DNA of 64,000 bases from an uncultured Tateyamaria sp. (lineage in GTDB: Bacteria; Pseudomonadota; Alphaproteobacteria; Rhodobacterales; Rhodobacteraceae): the NCBI RefSeq assembly GCF_947488715.1, contig NZ_CANLAG010000002.1, forward strand, positions 1 through 64,000, read 5' to 3'. Both the position numbers and the translations under genes were made by a program. How positions within the stretch are numbered: position 1 is the first letter of the stretch; every line of letters begins with the position of its first letter. Below, one piece after another: positions 15,996 to 25,031 of the stretch. The notes beneath the pieces were generated by a model, which saw only the letters and a list, made by a program, of their open reading frames with translations, was not told the DNA's origin and did no database searches.

Positions 15996-17019
15996 GTCGT
16001 CCACGTCCGTGTCCTTTGTGATTGCTGCCGATCCGCCGCCGCGCCTTGATAAGGCGATTGCACGGGACGTGCCAGAGGGTGCCGCCCTGTCGCGCACGCG
16101 CCTCGCGCGGCTGTTGGCGGACGGTGCGGTGACCGTAGACGGCATCGTTGCGACTGACCCCAAGGCGCGGGTGTCCGAAGGGGCCACCATCGAGGTGCGC
16201 GTCGAGGAAGCCACGGAAAGCCACATCGCGGCTGAGGACATTCCACTTGATGTCGTGTTCGAGGACGACGCACTGATCGTGGTGAACAAGCCCGCAGGTA
16301 TGGTTGTGCACCCGGCACCGGGTTCGCCTTCGGGAACGCTGGTCAATGCGCTCATGTTTCATTGCGGTGATGATCTGTCTGGTGTCGGCGGTCTGAAACG
16401 CCCCGGCATCGTGCACCGCATCGACAAGGACACCAGCGGTTTACTGGTTGTCGCCAAAAGCGATGCCGCCCATCACGGTTTGGCCGCGCAATTTGCGGCG
16501 CACAGTGTCGAACGGTACTACCGGGCGCTGGTCTATGGAGTGCCGGACGCCAACGATCCCCGTTTGCGCGGCATCAAAGGCACGAATTTCGAACCGGGCA
16601 ATGTGCTGAAACTGACCACGCAACTGGCGCGCCACAAGACTGATCGCCAACGGCAGGCCGTCTTGTTTCACGGTGGCCGCCATGCCGTGACGCGCGCGCG
16701 TGTCGTGGCGCGGTACGGGACACCCGCTGTACTGGCGCAGGTCGAATGCTGGCTGGAAACCGGGCGCACACATCAGATCCGTGTTCACATGGCTCATGCC
16801 GGTCACGGACTGGTCGGCGATCCTGTTTATGGCGGGCGGCGCAAACTGGCGCGCGGTGCGGTTAGCGACAATGCAGCGGCGGCGGTGCAAAACTTTGCGC
16901 GGCAGGCTCTGCACGCCGCAGTTCTGGGATTTGAGCATCCCGTGACGGGTGAACTGTTACGATTTGAGGCACCTTTGCCGGAAGATTTCAGCGCATTGTT
17001 GGACCATCTGGCCGCCTGA
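15994..17019 (+). CDS. rluD: RluA/RluD-family 23S rRNA pseudouridine synthase
   Basis: This 341-residue enzyme isomerises uridines in large-subunit rRNA. An S4 RNA-binding domain occupies about residues 15-75 (RLDKAIARDVPEGAALSRTR, then LADGAVTVDG), followed by the catalytic domain with VVNKPAGMVVHPAPG and GIVHRIDKDTSGLLVVAKS, which contains the catalytic Asp of the HRIDxxTSG motif. TGRTHQIRVHMAHAGHGLVG is also typical. The length fits RluD. The start at 15994 overlaps the start of the divergent small membrane protein gene. It precedes rpoH, as in other Rhodobacterales. Assignment to RluD rather than RluC is by overall pattern. Confidence 0.9.
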   Translation: MSSTSVSFVIAADPPPRLDKAIARDVPEGAALSRTRLARLLADGAVTVDGIVATDPKARVSEGATIEVRVEEATESHIAAEDIPLDVVFEDDALIVVNKPAGMVVHPAPGSPSGTLVNALMFHCGDDLSGVGGLKRPGIVHRIDKDTSGLLVVAKSDAAHHGLAAQFAAHSVERYYRALVYGVPDANDPRLRGIKGTNFEPGNVLKLTTQLARHKTDRQRQAVLFHGGRHAVTRARVVARYGTPAVLAQVECWLETGRTHQIRVHMAHAGHGLVGDPVYGGRRKLARGAVSDNAAAAVQNFARQALHAAVLGFEHPVTGELLRFEAPLPEDFSALLDHLAA

Positions 17020-17234
17020 CGGGCCACTGCGCTCATTATTTACGTTTTGTTAAGATGCGGCTGTAACGAACAGCACATGCGCGTGAGAGCGCAGGCAATG
17101 CCCTGCCAAACCGGTGCGGGGCGTGCGATATTCACATCTGCGACGACCCGTGCCCCTTGAACGCACGAGATCGCCGTCCCATATGCAATGTTAAGCCCCT
17201 AAACATAAAGGAACAGGGGTACAGGAGGGACATC

Positions 17235-18131
17235 ATGGCCAACTACGCAAATCTGCCCGCACCCACACCCGAAGGCGGTCTGAACCGCTATATGCAGGAA
17301 ATCCGCAAGTTCCCGCTGCTGGAGCCGGAAGAGGAATACATGCTGGCCAAAGCCTGGGTCGAGAAAGAAGACACAGGCGCTGCGCATAAAATGGTCACAA
17401 GCCACTTGCGTCTCGCAGCCAAGATCGCGATGGGCTATCGCGGCTATGGTCTGCCGCAGGCCGAAGTGATTTCCGAAGCAAACGTGGGCCTTATGCAGGC
17501 GGTCAAACGGTTTGACCCCGAAAAAGGGTTCCGCCTTGCGACCTATGCGATGTGGTGGATCCGCGCCTCGATCCAGGAATACATCCTGCGCTCGTGGAGC
17601 CTTGTGAAACTTGGCACCACCTCGGCACAAAAGAAGCTGTTCTTTAACCTCCGCAAGGCCAAGGCCAAGATTGGCGCATTGGAAGAAGGCGATTTGCGCC
17701 CCGAGAACGTGGCACAGATTGCGACCGACCTGGGCGTGACAGAAGCCGAAGTTGTTAGCATGAACCGGCGTCTGTCCGGTGGTGACGCGTCCCTGAACGC
17801 GACCGTCGGCTCCGAGGGCGAAGGGTCCATTCAGTGGCAGGACTGGCTGGAAGACGAAAGCGCTGACCAGGCGGGCGACTACGAGGCTCGTGACGAGCTG
17901 GAAGTGCGCCGCGAGATGCTCGCCGAGGCGCTGGGCGTGCTGAACGACCGGGAAAAAGACATCCTGACCCAACGCCGTCTGAGCGACAAGACCGTCACCC
18001 TTGAGGACCTGTCGGCCCAGTACAACGTCAGCCGTGAACGCATCCGCCAGATCGAGGTGCGCGCGTTCGAAAAGCTGCAGAAAAAGATGCGCGACATCGC
18101 CAAGACTAAAGGTCTTTTGGCAACGGCCTGA
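17235..18131 (+). CDS. rpoH: RNA polymerase heat-shock sigma factor RpoH
   Basis: This 298-residue sigma factor has region 1.2/2.1 (NRYMQEIRKFPLLEPEEEYM), region 2.3-2.4 with the melting and -10 recognition residues (FRLATYAMWWIRASIQEYIL), the RpoH box just after it (QKKLFFNLRKAK), and region 4.2 (YNVSRERIRQIEVRAFEKLQ). It directs heat-shock and related stress genes; Rhodobacteraceae often have two paralogues, and this one looks like the RpoHI type. The start at 17235 was chosen for the perfect AGGAGG at 17223-17228 and the conserved MANYANLPAP opening. A terminator follows directly. Confidence 0.95.
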   Translation: MANYANLPAPTPEGGLNRYMQEIRKFPLLEPEEEYMLAKAWVEKEDTGAAHKMVTSHLRLAAKIAMGYRGYGLPQAEVISEANVGLMQAVKRFDPEKGFRLATYAMWWIRASIQEYILRSWSLVKLGTTSAQKKLFFNLRKAKAKIGALEEGDLRPENVAQIATDLGVTEAEVVSMNRRLSGGDASLNATVGSEGEGSIQWQDWLEDESADQAGDYEARDELEVRREMLAEALGVLNDREKDILTQRRLSDKTVTLEDLSAQYNVSRERIRQIEVRAFEKLQKKMRDIAKTKGLLATA

Positions 18132-18154
18132 CCCAACGCGACCGACAGAAAACG

Positions 18155-18182
18155 AAAAGCCTCGCCTTCGGGCGGGGCTTTT
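18155..18182 (+). terminator. Intrinsic terminator of rpoH
   Basis: AAAAGCCTCGCC, a TTCG tetraloop and GGCGGGGCTTTT form a 12-bp stem with one G-U pair, followed by a T run. It lies 23 bases after the rpoH stop and 14 bases before the next start. Confidence 0.95.
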
Positions 18183-18196
18183 GCCTATCTGATGCC

Positions 18197-19117
18197 ATGT
18201 CCGACCTCGTTTTTCACGTCCCCCGATCCTGGTTTTCGCTGAGCGGAGAGGGGTTTCGCCCGTTCTATGTCCGCCTGATGAAAGGGCTGGATGCGCGTGG
18301 CGTGGCCTATGAGGTCGAGGTGCTGGACCGGGACACCCTGCCACAACGGGTCGAGGCGGACAGCGCCATCCATGTGGTGCATCACGGGCGGTTTGCACAC
18401 CCGCGCGCGCGCAATGCCGACGTGGCGTACATCTATCCGTTCTGGAATTTCGACGCGCAGGGCATTCGGGCTTTTTCCTCGATTGGAAAGACCGCCTTTC
18501 CACAAGACGACATTGACCCCGAGGTGGCCCGCCCGTTCTTTCGCAGATTGCGCAAGCGGATCGTTGGTGGACGGACGTCCCGCTATGAACAGCCCACAGA
18601 TGCGGCGGCAGTAAACCCGGCCAAGGCTGCTGTGTTTCTGCAATCCGAAGGGCACCGCATCGTTGGTGAAACCTGCTATCTGGACCGCTGGCAGATGCTG
18701 CGCGGCGTCTGCGCGGACACGGACGGGCCAGTGTTGGTCAAGCCGCACCCACGCGACACTGACCCCACCACACATGAGATGTTGAGGGCATTGGCGGACG
18801 AGTTTCCGCATATGACGCTCAGTTCCGGCAATATCCATGACCTGATTGCGGCCACTGACCGCGTGGTGACGATCAACTCTGCTGTGGGGGTCGAGGCCTA
18901 TTTGCACCGCAAGCCTGTCGTTCTGTGCGGCCAGTCGGATTTTCACCACATCGCCGACGTGGCCCGCAGCCCGCAAGACCTCTCACAAATCCTGTCCCGC
19001 CCGCCCCGCAAACGGGCCTATGACAAGTTCATCTGGTGGTACTTTGGCGACCGCTGCCTCAGCAGCACGGATCCCGATCTGGCCGACCGCGTGTTGGGAC
19101 GGTGTGGCCTCGCGTGA
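18197..19117 (+). CDS. Capsule polysaccharide biosynthesis-type glycosyltransferase (KpsS/KpsC-like)
   Basis: This 306-residue protein resembles the capsule synthesis (Kdo transferase) family. The opening FHVPRSWFSLSGEGFRPFYV has no signal peptide. Later motifs are VLVKPHPRD, where the His-Pro pair is conserved in this fold, and VVTINSAVGVEAYLHRKPVV, the usual nucleotide-sugar-side loop that ends in a phosphate-binding Ser. Typical KpsS proteins are near 400 residues, so this is a short form. It stands alone between the rpoH terminator and a convergent dipeptidase gene; the acceptor is unknown. Confidence 0.65.
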   Translation: MSDLVFHVPRSWFSLSGEGFRPFYVRLMKGLDARGVAYEVEVLDRDTLPQRVEADSAIHVVHHGRFAHPRARNADVAYIYPFWNFDAQGIRAFSSIGKTAFPQDDIDPEVARPFFRRLRKRIVGGRTSRYEQPTDAAAVNPAKAAVFLQSEGHRIVGETCYLDRWQMLRGVCADTDGPVLVKPHPRDTDPTTHEMLRALADEFPHMTLSSGNIHDLIAATDRVVTINSAVGVEAYLHRKPVVLCGQSDFHHIADVARSPQDLSQILSRPPRKRAYDKFIWWYFGDRCLSSTDPDLADRVLGRCGLA

Positions 19118-19128
19118 ACCCCTAGACG

Positions 19129-20304
19129 TCAATTCAGCCGTGCACGCAGCACGCGGATCATGTTTCCGCCCATGACTTTGGCGATGGTGTCGTCGTCCAA
19201 CCCTGCAGCGGTCAGTGCGTGGGTCAACGCGGGCAATTCGGATGTGTCGAATGCCGTCTTGACCGATCCATCAAAGTCGGACCCAAGCGACACGTGATCC
19301 GCCCCCACCGTATCCACTGCCTGCACGATCATGGCGGCAATGGCGTCGGGCGTTGCGTCACGGCACAGGATCGAACCCCAGTAACCCAGCCCGATCACAC
19401 CACCTGTCTGGGCGACCGCGATCATCACTTCATCCTCGAAATTACGCTGCACCGGGCAAAACCCGTGTAGCCCCGTGTGACTGACAATCACGGGCATGTC
19501 CGTCATGGCGATCACATCGCGCGCCACGTTTGCGTGCGAATGTGCAAGGTCCAGCACCATGCCGCGCGCCTCGATCTCGCGCACCACAGCGCGACCAAAA
19601 TCGGTCAATCCTTCTCCGCTCACGCCGTGCAAGGATCCGCCCAGCTCATTGTCAAAGAAATGATGCAATCCGATGATCCTGTGTCCCGCGGCCTCCAGTC
19701 GCTCCATGTTCGCAATCTCGCCTTCGAGCGCATGCGCGCCTTCGATCCCGAGCAAGCCACCCACGGCCGTTCCACCGTTGGCGCGCATGTCCAGATGCGC
19801 CTCCAGGTCAGCGCGCGAGGTGATGACGCTCAACCGGTCTGGCGCACGTTTGGCGACGCGGTGCAGCCGTTCGGCCTGGTAAACGGCCCGCTCCAGCAAC
19901 GAATCCCACGTGCGCGGCGGCCAAAGCTGACCGATAGCCAAGGGCGTGATGTTGTCAAACGTGTCGGCTGAATTCGAACTGTAGTTTTGCCCCGCAGGAG
20001 ATTTCGTCACAGCAGAAAACACCTGCAGCGCCACACCCCCTTCGATCAGGCGGGGCAGGTCCACATGACCACGCGTGGCGCGTTTGGAAATATCGCGCTG
20101 CCACAGCAGGCTGTCCGCGTGCCAGTCACCCACCATCAGTGTGTTGTGCAGTGCCCGCGCCGTGTCAGAAACAGGGTAGGGATCATGCGGCACAACTTCG
20201 TTGCGGCTGCGTTCCACATAGCCCGGCGCGATCGCCAGAAACGCACCAACCGCGACGACGACAAGGGCCAGCAAGACTGCAAGAATACGTTTGACCAGAC
20301 GCAT
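19129..20304 (-). CDS. Membrane-anchored dipeptidase, peptidase family M19
   Basis: This 391-residue zinc dipeptidase has an N-terminal anchor or signal (ILAVLLALVVVAVGAFLAIA). The metal-binding HxD is in GDWHADSLLW, the bridging Glu in LLGIEGAHALEG, and His ligands are seen in IIGLHHFF and VIVSHTGLHGFC. DHVSLGSDFDGSV is the usual late motif. Such renal-dipeptidase-like enzymes cleave dipeptides, including D-residue substrates, in the periplasm. The start MRLVKR at 20304 was chosen over longer in-frame options because it begins the signal and follows an AGAGG ribosome site. Confidence 0.9.
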   Translation of the reverse strand: MRLVKRILAVLLALVVVAVGAFLAIAPGYVERSRNEVVPHDPYPVSDTARALHNTLMVGDWHADSLLWQRDISKRATRGHVDLPRLIEGGVALQVFSAVTKSPAGQNYSSNSADTFDNITPLAIGQLWPPRTWDSLLERAVYQAERLHRVAKRAPDRLSVITSRADLEAHLDMRANGGTAVGGLLGIEGAHALEGEIANMERLEAAGHRIIGLHHFFDNELGGSLHGVSGEGLTDFGRAVVREIEARGMVLDLAHSHANVARDVIAMTDMPVIVSHTGLHGFCPVQRNFEDEVMIAVAQTGGVIGLGYWGSILCRDATPDAIAAMIVQAVDTVGADHVSLGSDFDGSVKTAFDTSELPALTHALTAAGLDDDTIAKVMGGNMIRVLRARLN

Positions 20305-20447
20305 GGCGACACCTCTGCTGTGAAACATCAGTGTAGCCCCGGTCGGGTCAAAGCACCAACCCTGACCCGGCGGCAGGTCGGGGTTGTGGGGCGCGCGCCT
20401 TTGGGTATGGTAGCGCAAACAGTGACCATGAAAGAGGGCGTTCAGCT

Positions 20448-21428
20448 ATGTCAGATCCAATCCGATGGGGTATTCTGGGCGCCAGCGCCTTTGCACGGCG
20501 CGACATGGCGCCCGCGATCCACGCGGCACGGGGCGCCGAACTGGTCGCTCTGGCCACGTCCGCTGCCGCCAAAGCCGAGCCGTTCCAGGCGTTTTGCCCC
20601 GGTTTGCAGGTTTTCGAGGACTATGACGCGATGCTGGCCGATCCGGGCATCGACGCGGTCTACATTCCCCTGCCGAACCACTTGCATGTGGAATGGTCGC
20701 TCAAGGCACTGGCGGCTGGCAAACACGTGCTGTGTGAAAAACCGATGGCGATGGCGGCGGATGAATACGCGCCGCTGATTGCCGCCCGCGACAGCTCGGG
20801 CCTGTTCGCCACAGAGGCCTATATGATCGTCAACCACCCGCAATGGCAACGCGCGCGCACGCTTTTGCGCGACGGTGCGATTGGCAAGTTGATCCACGTC
20901 GAAGGCACGTTCGGTTACAACAATGCGACTGATACCGGCAATGTGCGCAACCGGCCGGAAACCGGTGGGGGCGGCATTCCGGACATTGGCGTCTACACCT
21001 ATGGCGCAACCCGCTGGATGACCGGAGAAGAGCCGGAAGCCATCACGCACACGGATGTCGATTTTGAAAACGGCGTGGACGTCGTGGCGCGTGTTTCGGC
21101 ACGGTTCCCCAGCTTTACCGCCCATTGGGTGAACTCGATGCGCACCCACCCGGTGCAGGACATGACCTTTGTCGGTGATGCGGGGGTGATCCGCCTGACC
21201 GCGCCATTCAACCCGGCGCGCTTTGCCACGGCACGGCTTGAATTGCATCAGGGCAGCGTCATGACCGAAGAACGGTTCCCCGGCGTGGACCATTATGTGC
21301 TACAGGTTGAGGCGTTCACGGCGCATGTGCGCGACGTTGCACCATATCCGTGGACGTTGGAGGACGCGCGCGGCACGCAAGCCATGATAGACGCGATCTT
21401 TGACAAGGCGAGGAATGACAACGGCTGA
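20448..21428 (+). CDS. Gfo/Idh/MocA-family NAD(P)-dependent oxidoreductase
   Basis: This 326-residue protein has the N-terminal Rossmann motif WGILGASAFARRDMAPAI, the mid-domain CEKPMA motif with its catalytic-site Lys (GKHVLCEKPMAM), and the C-terminal sheet domain starting near residue 120 (GKLIHVEGTFGYNN). GGGGIPDIGVYTYGATRWMT holds the Asp and Tyr-type substrate residues expected here. Members oxidise sugars, cyclitols or trans-dihydrodiols. Neighbouring genes do not reveal the substrate. It is followed 14 bases later by a zinc-finger gene. Confidence 0.85.
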   Translation: MSDPIRWGILGASAFARRDMAPAIHAARGAELVALATSAAAKAEPFQAFCPGLQVFEDYDAMLADPGIDAVYIPLPNHLHVEWSLKALAAGKHVLCEKPMAMAADEYAPLIAARDSSGLFATEAYMIVNHPQWQRARTLLRDGAIGKLIHVEGTFGYNNATDTGNVRNRPETGGGGIPDIGVYTYGATRWMTGEEPEAITHTDVDFENGVDVVARVSARFPSFTAHWVNSMRTHPVQDMTFVGDAGVIRLTAPFNPARFATARLELHQGSVMTEERFPGVDHYVLQVEAFTAHVRDVAPYPWTLEDARGTQAMIDAIFDKARNDNG

Positions 21429-21442
21429 ACAGCGAGGTGACG

Positions 21443-21712
21443 ATGGCAGGCGGTTGGGCAAAAGACGGCGCAGTATCGGAACAGATCGAAGCATCGGTTT
21501 CAGATGAATTGGCACGGATGCAGGCACGCCGCCGCCCCGTGGGTGAAAGCCTGACCCACTGCGCTGAATGTGAAGAACCCATTCCCGAAGCGCGCCGGGC
21601 AGCCTTGCCAGGGGTCAAACTCTGCGTTGATTGTGTCGCCGAACGCGATGCCGCGTTCCAGGCGCGGGGTGGCATCAACCGACGTGGGTCAAAAGACAGT
21701 CAGCTCAAATAG
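21443..21712 (+). CDS. DksA/TraR-type C4 zinc-finger protein
   Basis: This 89-residue protein has a helical N terminus (VSEQIEASVSDELARMQARR) and a four-cysteine zinc finger with CAECEEPIPEARRAALPG and CVDC, ending in a basic tail. That is the short TraR-like layout, without the long DksA coiled coil. Such proteins bind the RNA polymerase secondary channel. The ATG at 21443 follows GAGGTG and was chosen over an in-frame GTG at 21437. The gene overlaps the convergent acetyltransferase by 8 bases. Confidence 0.85.
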   Translation: MAGGWAKDGAVSEQIEASVSDELARMQARRRPVGESLTHCAECEEPIPEARRAALPGVKLCVDCVAERDAAFQARGGINRRGSKDSQLK

Positions 21713-22181
21713 ACACCAGCGTCATCACCATGACGTTTTGCGGGCCAGCATCCCCATGCGGCCATATCTGTCCGGTGTCCACAAAGCCGCCCTTGCAATA
21801 GGCCCTGTAGGCTACCGGGTTGCCAATGTTCACAGTCAGCCACAGCGCACTGCGCCCCGGATACTGGCGGGTCATATACGCAGGCAGCGCGTGGCAGGCC
21901 CGTGTGCCGAAACCGCACCCCTGATGCGCTGTATCGATCATGAAGGCGCGCAATCCCAGACCATCGGGTGCTGCAAACGGATACCGTGTGGCATATGCCC
22001 GGTCGATCTTGAAAAAACCAACCGGGGTCGCGTCGTTTAGGATGGCGTGAAAATCGACGTCCGGTTCTGCGGCGTCAAACGCCTCTGAAACGGTGCCGGA
22101 ATAGCGGATTTGGTCGTGGCGCACTTCAATGTGCGCCACGCGGTCCAGGTCTTGGGGCGAAAGCGGGGCGAGGGTGATCAT
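21705..22181 (-). CDS. GNAT-family N-acetyltransferase
   Basis: This 158-residue protein has the GNAT fold: an opening strand MITLAPLSPQDLDRVAHIEV, the central strand FMIDTAHQGCGFGTRACHAL with an acetyl-CoA pyrophosphate-binding loop Q-G-C-G-F-G-T, and a closing ALWLTVNIGNPVAYRAYCKG with the Asn and Tyr typical of the family. The substrate is unknown. It converges on the zinc-finger gene. Confidence 0.8.
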   Translation of the reverse strand: MITLAPLSPQDLDRVAHIEVRHDQIRYSGTVSEAFDAAEPDVDFHAILNDATPVGFFKIDRAYATRYPFAAPDGLGLRAFMIDTAHQGCGFGTRACHALPAYMTRQYPGRSALWLTVNIGNPVAYRAYCKGGFVDTGQIWPHGDAGPQNVMVMTLVSI

Positions 22182-22217
22182 CCGATCACCAAAGCAGCTG
22201 ATTTCGCAGGAGTGGGG

Positions 22218-24038
22218 TCACCCCTCCATGGCCTCCAGCTCGTCGATAAAGCCCGAGATCATGCTCAAACCCTTGTCCCAGAATTTGGGATCAGAGGCGT
22301 CCAGCCCGAAGGGGGCCAACAGCTCTTTGTGGTGCTTTGAGCCACCAGCCTTAAGCATGTCGAAATACTTGTCCTCGAACCCTTCGGCACCATCGGCATA
22401 GACCGAATACAGGGCATTCACCAAGCCGTCGCCAAAGGCGTAGGCATAGACATAGAACGGCGAGTGCACAAAGTGCGGGATGTAGGCCCAAAACGTCTCG
22501 TAACCGTCCATGAACTCAAAGGCAGGCCCAAGGCTCTCCGCCTGAACAGACATCCACAAGGCATTGATGTCCTCCGGGGTCAATTCGCCCCCGCGGCGTG
22601 CCTCGTGCAGTTTGCATTCGAAGTCATAGAACGCGATCTGGCGCACGACGGTGTTGATCATGTCTTCGACCTTGCCGGCCAACATCACCTTGCGCTGGGC
22701 ATCTGTCTTGGCCCCATCCAGCATCTTGCGGAATGTCAGCATCTCACCGAACACAGACGCGGTTTCGGCCAGTGTCAAAGGCGTCGACGACAGCATCTCG
22801 CCCTGACCGGCGGCCAGCACCTGATGCACACCGTGCCCCAATTCGTGGGCAAGCGTCATAACATCGCGCGGTTTGCCGAGGTAGTTCAGCATGACATAGG
22901 GGTGCACATCGGTGACGGTCGGATGCGCAAAAGCGCCGGGCGCCTTGCCGGGTTTCACGCCCGCGTCGATCCACCCCTTGGTAAAGAACGGGTGCGCCAA
23001 CTCTCCCATCCGGGGATCAAAGGCATTGTAGGCATCCATCACGGTCTGTTGCGCTTCGTCCCAGCCGACAATGCGCGGGTCTTCCATCGGCAGCGGTGCA
23101 TTGCGGTCCCAGACTTGCATCGTTTCCAGGCCCAGCCACTTGCGCTTCAGCTCATAGTAGCGGTGGCTCAGCTTGGGATAGGCCGCAACGACCGCGTTGC
23201 GCAGCGCCTCGACCACCTCGGGTTCCACCTGGTTGCTGAGGTGTCGGCCAGATTGGGCAGTCGGCATGCCACGCCAACGGTCCAGGATTTCCTTTTCCTT
23301 GGCTTGCGTGTTGTGAACGCGGGCAAAGGTCTTGATATTGCTCGAAAACACTTCGGCCAGCTCGCGGGCCGCGGTCTCGCGCTTTTTGCGGTCCGGGTCG
23401 GTGAGAAAGTTGAGCGTGCCCTCGATGTTCAGCGCCTCACCGTCGATGTCAAAGGTCAGACCGGCAATAGTTTCGTCAAACAGGCGTTCCCAGGCATCGC
23501 CCACCACACCCAGATCGTGCAGAAACTTTTCCATCTCGTCGGACAGTTGGTAGGGCTTCATCGCCCGGATCTTGTCAAACACCGGCTTGTAGCGGGCCAG
23601 TTCGGCGCTTTGCTGCATGGCCGCGCTCAAATGGTCGTCCTCCAACCGGTTCAGTTCCAGCGTAAAGAACACGAGCGGCGTGGTGAAGTTGGTGATGTCT
23701 TCCTGGCAGTCGGACATGAACTTTGCCCGATCCGCATCCGTGGTCAGCTGGTAATAGCGCAGTCCCGCATAGGACATGATGCGGCCCGCAATCTGGTTGA
23801 TGCGTTCCTGACGCTGGATACAGGTCAGCAGACCCGCCGCGTCCAACGCGGCCAACTTACCTTCGTAGTCGGCGGCAAAACTGGTGCAGGCCTGCTCCAA
23901 CCAGTCCAGATCGCGCTTGAGTTCGGGCGCGTCCTCGCCGGCATAGAGATCATCAAGGTTCCATTCGGGCAAATTGCCCAAGGGTTGATCCCCGGATGCG
24001 GCGTTTGCGTCTCGGACAGGGAAGGGAAGGTGGAACAT
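22218..24038 (-). CDS. pepF: Oligoendopeptidase F (peptidase family M3)
   Basis: This 606-residue zinc endopeptidase degrades short peptides in the cytoplasm. The gluzincin motif is TLAHELGHGVHQVL (HExxH), and the third ligand Glu lies in PLTLAETASVFGEML. The N-terminal helical oligopeptidase-F domain (about residues 100-170) is present, and the substrate-site HSPFYVYAYAFGDG segment near the end is typical. The start at 24038 (MFHLPFPV) was preferred to the ATG at 24068 because the extra 10 residues are not family-like and an AAAGGT lies upstream of it. Confidence 0.92.
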   Translation of the reverse strand: MFHLPFPVRDANAASGDQPLGNLPEWNLDDLYAGEDAPELKRDLDWLEQACTSFAADYEGKLAALDAAGLLTCIQRQERINQIAGRIMSYAGLRYYQLTTDADRAKFMSDCQEDITNFTTPLVFFTLELNRLEDDHLSAAMQQSAELARYKPVFDKIRAMKPYQLSDEMEKFLHDLGVVGDAWERLFDETIAGLTFDIDGEALNIEGTLNFLTDPDRKKRETAARELAEVFSSNIKTFARVHNTQAKEKEILDRWRGMPTAQSGRHLSNQVEPEVVEALRNAVVAAYPKLSHRYYELKRKWLGLETMQVWDRNAPLPMEDPRIVGWDEAQQTVMDAYNAFDPRMGELAHPFFTKGWIDAGVKPGKAPGAFAHPTVTDVHPYVMLNYLGKPRDVMTLAHELGHGVHQVLAAGQGEMLSSTPLTLAETASVFGEMLTFRKMLDGAKTDAQRKVMLAGKVEDMINTVVRQIAFYDFECKLHEARRGGELTPEDINALWMSVQAESLGPAFEFMDGYETFWAYIPHFVHSPFYVYAYAFGDGLVNALYSVYADGAEGFEDKYFDMLKAGGSKHHKELLAPFGLDASDPKFWDKGLSMISGFIDELEAMEG

Positions 24039-24173
24039 GTGCGTACCTTTTGTTGGGCGTTGCGTCATAGGTATGAGGTGCCGTCAGCGGGGGCAAGGGT
24101 TTCGCGGTGCAGGCCGTCTGGCGTCGCACCAAGGCTCTGTCTTTAAAACACCGCCGTGTGAATATTGTTCAAT

Positions 24174-25031
24174 TCAAGGGCAGAAAAGGCCCGTTGGCGT
24201 GTCCACAAAGATCTTCTGCCGTTCCTCGGCGGTGGTGATGGCGCTCAGGCCGTCGGCAAGGGCCGCCGCCCGCGGCATGCCCGCACCGTTCAACATGATA
24301 TGTGGCCAGTCTGATCCCCACAGACACGCATCGGGATTGGCGTCGATCAGACGGCGCATCAGGGGGGCGGCCAGCGCGATGTCATTCGTCAGCCGGTAGG
24401 GCGCAGACAGTTTGACGATCACATGCCCCTCCGCCATCAAATTGCACAACGTATCGATTGCTGGCGTGTCAGGGTCGAGGTTGGTGGGCCAACCGCAATG
24501 GTCGATCACCAGCGGCACGGGCAGGGCGCGTATATCATCTGACAATTCAACAATGTGCTGATCTGCATGCAGCAGCATCTGGATGTGCATGCCCTGATCG
24601 GCCAGCATCGGTGCCATCGCCCGCGCCCCGTCCCAGGTCAGAACACCGCCATGCACATAGTTCAGACGCACGGCGACAACTTCGTTCTGCGCCAGATGCG
24701 CCACCTCCGCCTGGCTGGCGCCATCGGGCAACAAGCCCACGCCCTTGAACCCCCGTCCGAGCGCGCGCACCGCATCCAATGTCACGCTGTTGTCCGTTCC
24801 ATAGATGATCGAATGGACAATCAGGCTGCGCGTACATCCCAATGCGCCCAGATGCGCACGAAAGAGCCTCAGCCAATCGTCAAAGTCATGGCCCGGCGCG
24901 GGGTCCTCGGCGCGGGTAGGCGACAGGGGATGCTGTGGCCCACCCAGCATGTGCACATGGGCGTCCCACGCGTTTTCCGGCAGGGCAATAGTGGGCGCAG
25001 ACGCGGCAAAAGGAGCTTGGGCACTATCCAT
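24174..25031 (-). CDS. Amidohydrolase-2 family metal-dependent hydrolase
   Basis: This 285-residue TIM-barrel hydrolase begins NAWDAHVHMLGGPQHPLSPT, with the HxH of strand 1, and ends with CLWGSDWPHIM, holding the catalytic Asp. LVIDHCGWP carries a further metal or substrate His. The closest style is that of lactone hydrolases and related decarboxylases of the amidohydrolase-2 family; the substrate cannot be named. Its start overlaps the 3' end of the ligase gene by 8 bases, so it is transcribed with the exonuclease and ligase, an unexpected partner for DNA repair genes. Confidence 0.8.
   Translation of the reverse strand: MDSAQAPFAASAPTIALPENAWDAHVHMLGGPQHPLSPTRAEDPAPGHDFDDWLRLFRAHLGALGCTRSLIVHSIIYGTDNSVTLDAVRALGRGFKGVGLLPDGASQAEVAHLAQNEVVAVRLNYVHGGVLTWDGARAMAPMLADQGMHIQMLLHADQHIVELSDDIRALPVPLVIDHCGWPTNLDPDTPAIDTLCNLMAEGHVIVKLSAPYRLTNDIALAAPLMRRLIDANPDACLWGSDWPHIMLNGAGMPRAAALADGLSAITTAEERQKIFVDTPTGLFCP

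Noticed and set aside
22464-24146. A 560-residue plus-strand open frame opposite pepF
   Set aside because: It is the antisense of a clear M3 peptidase in GC-rich DNA and has no motifs; long antisense frames are expected at this composition.
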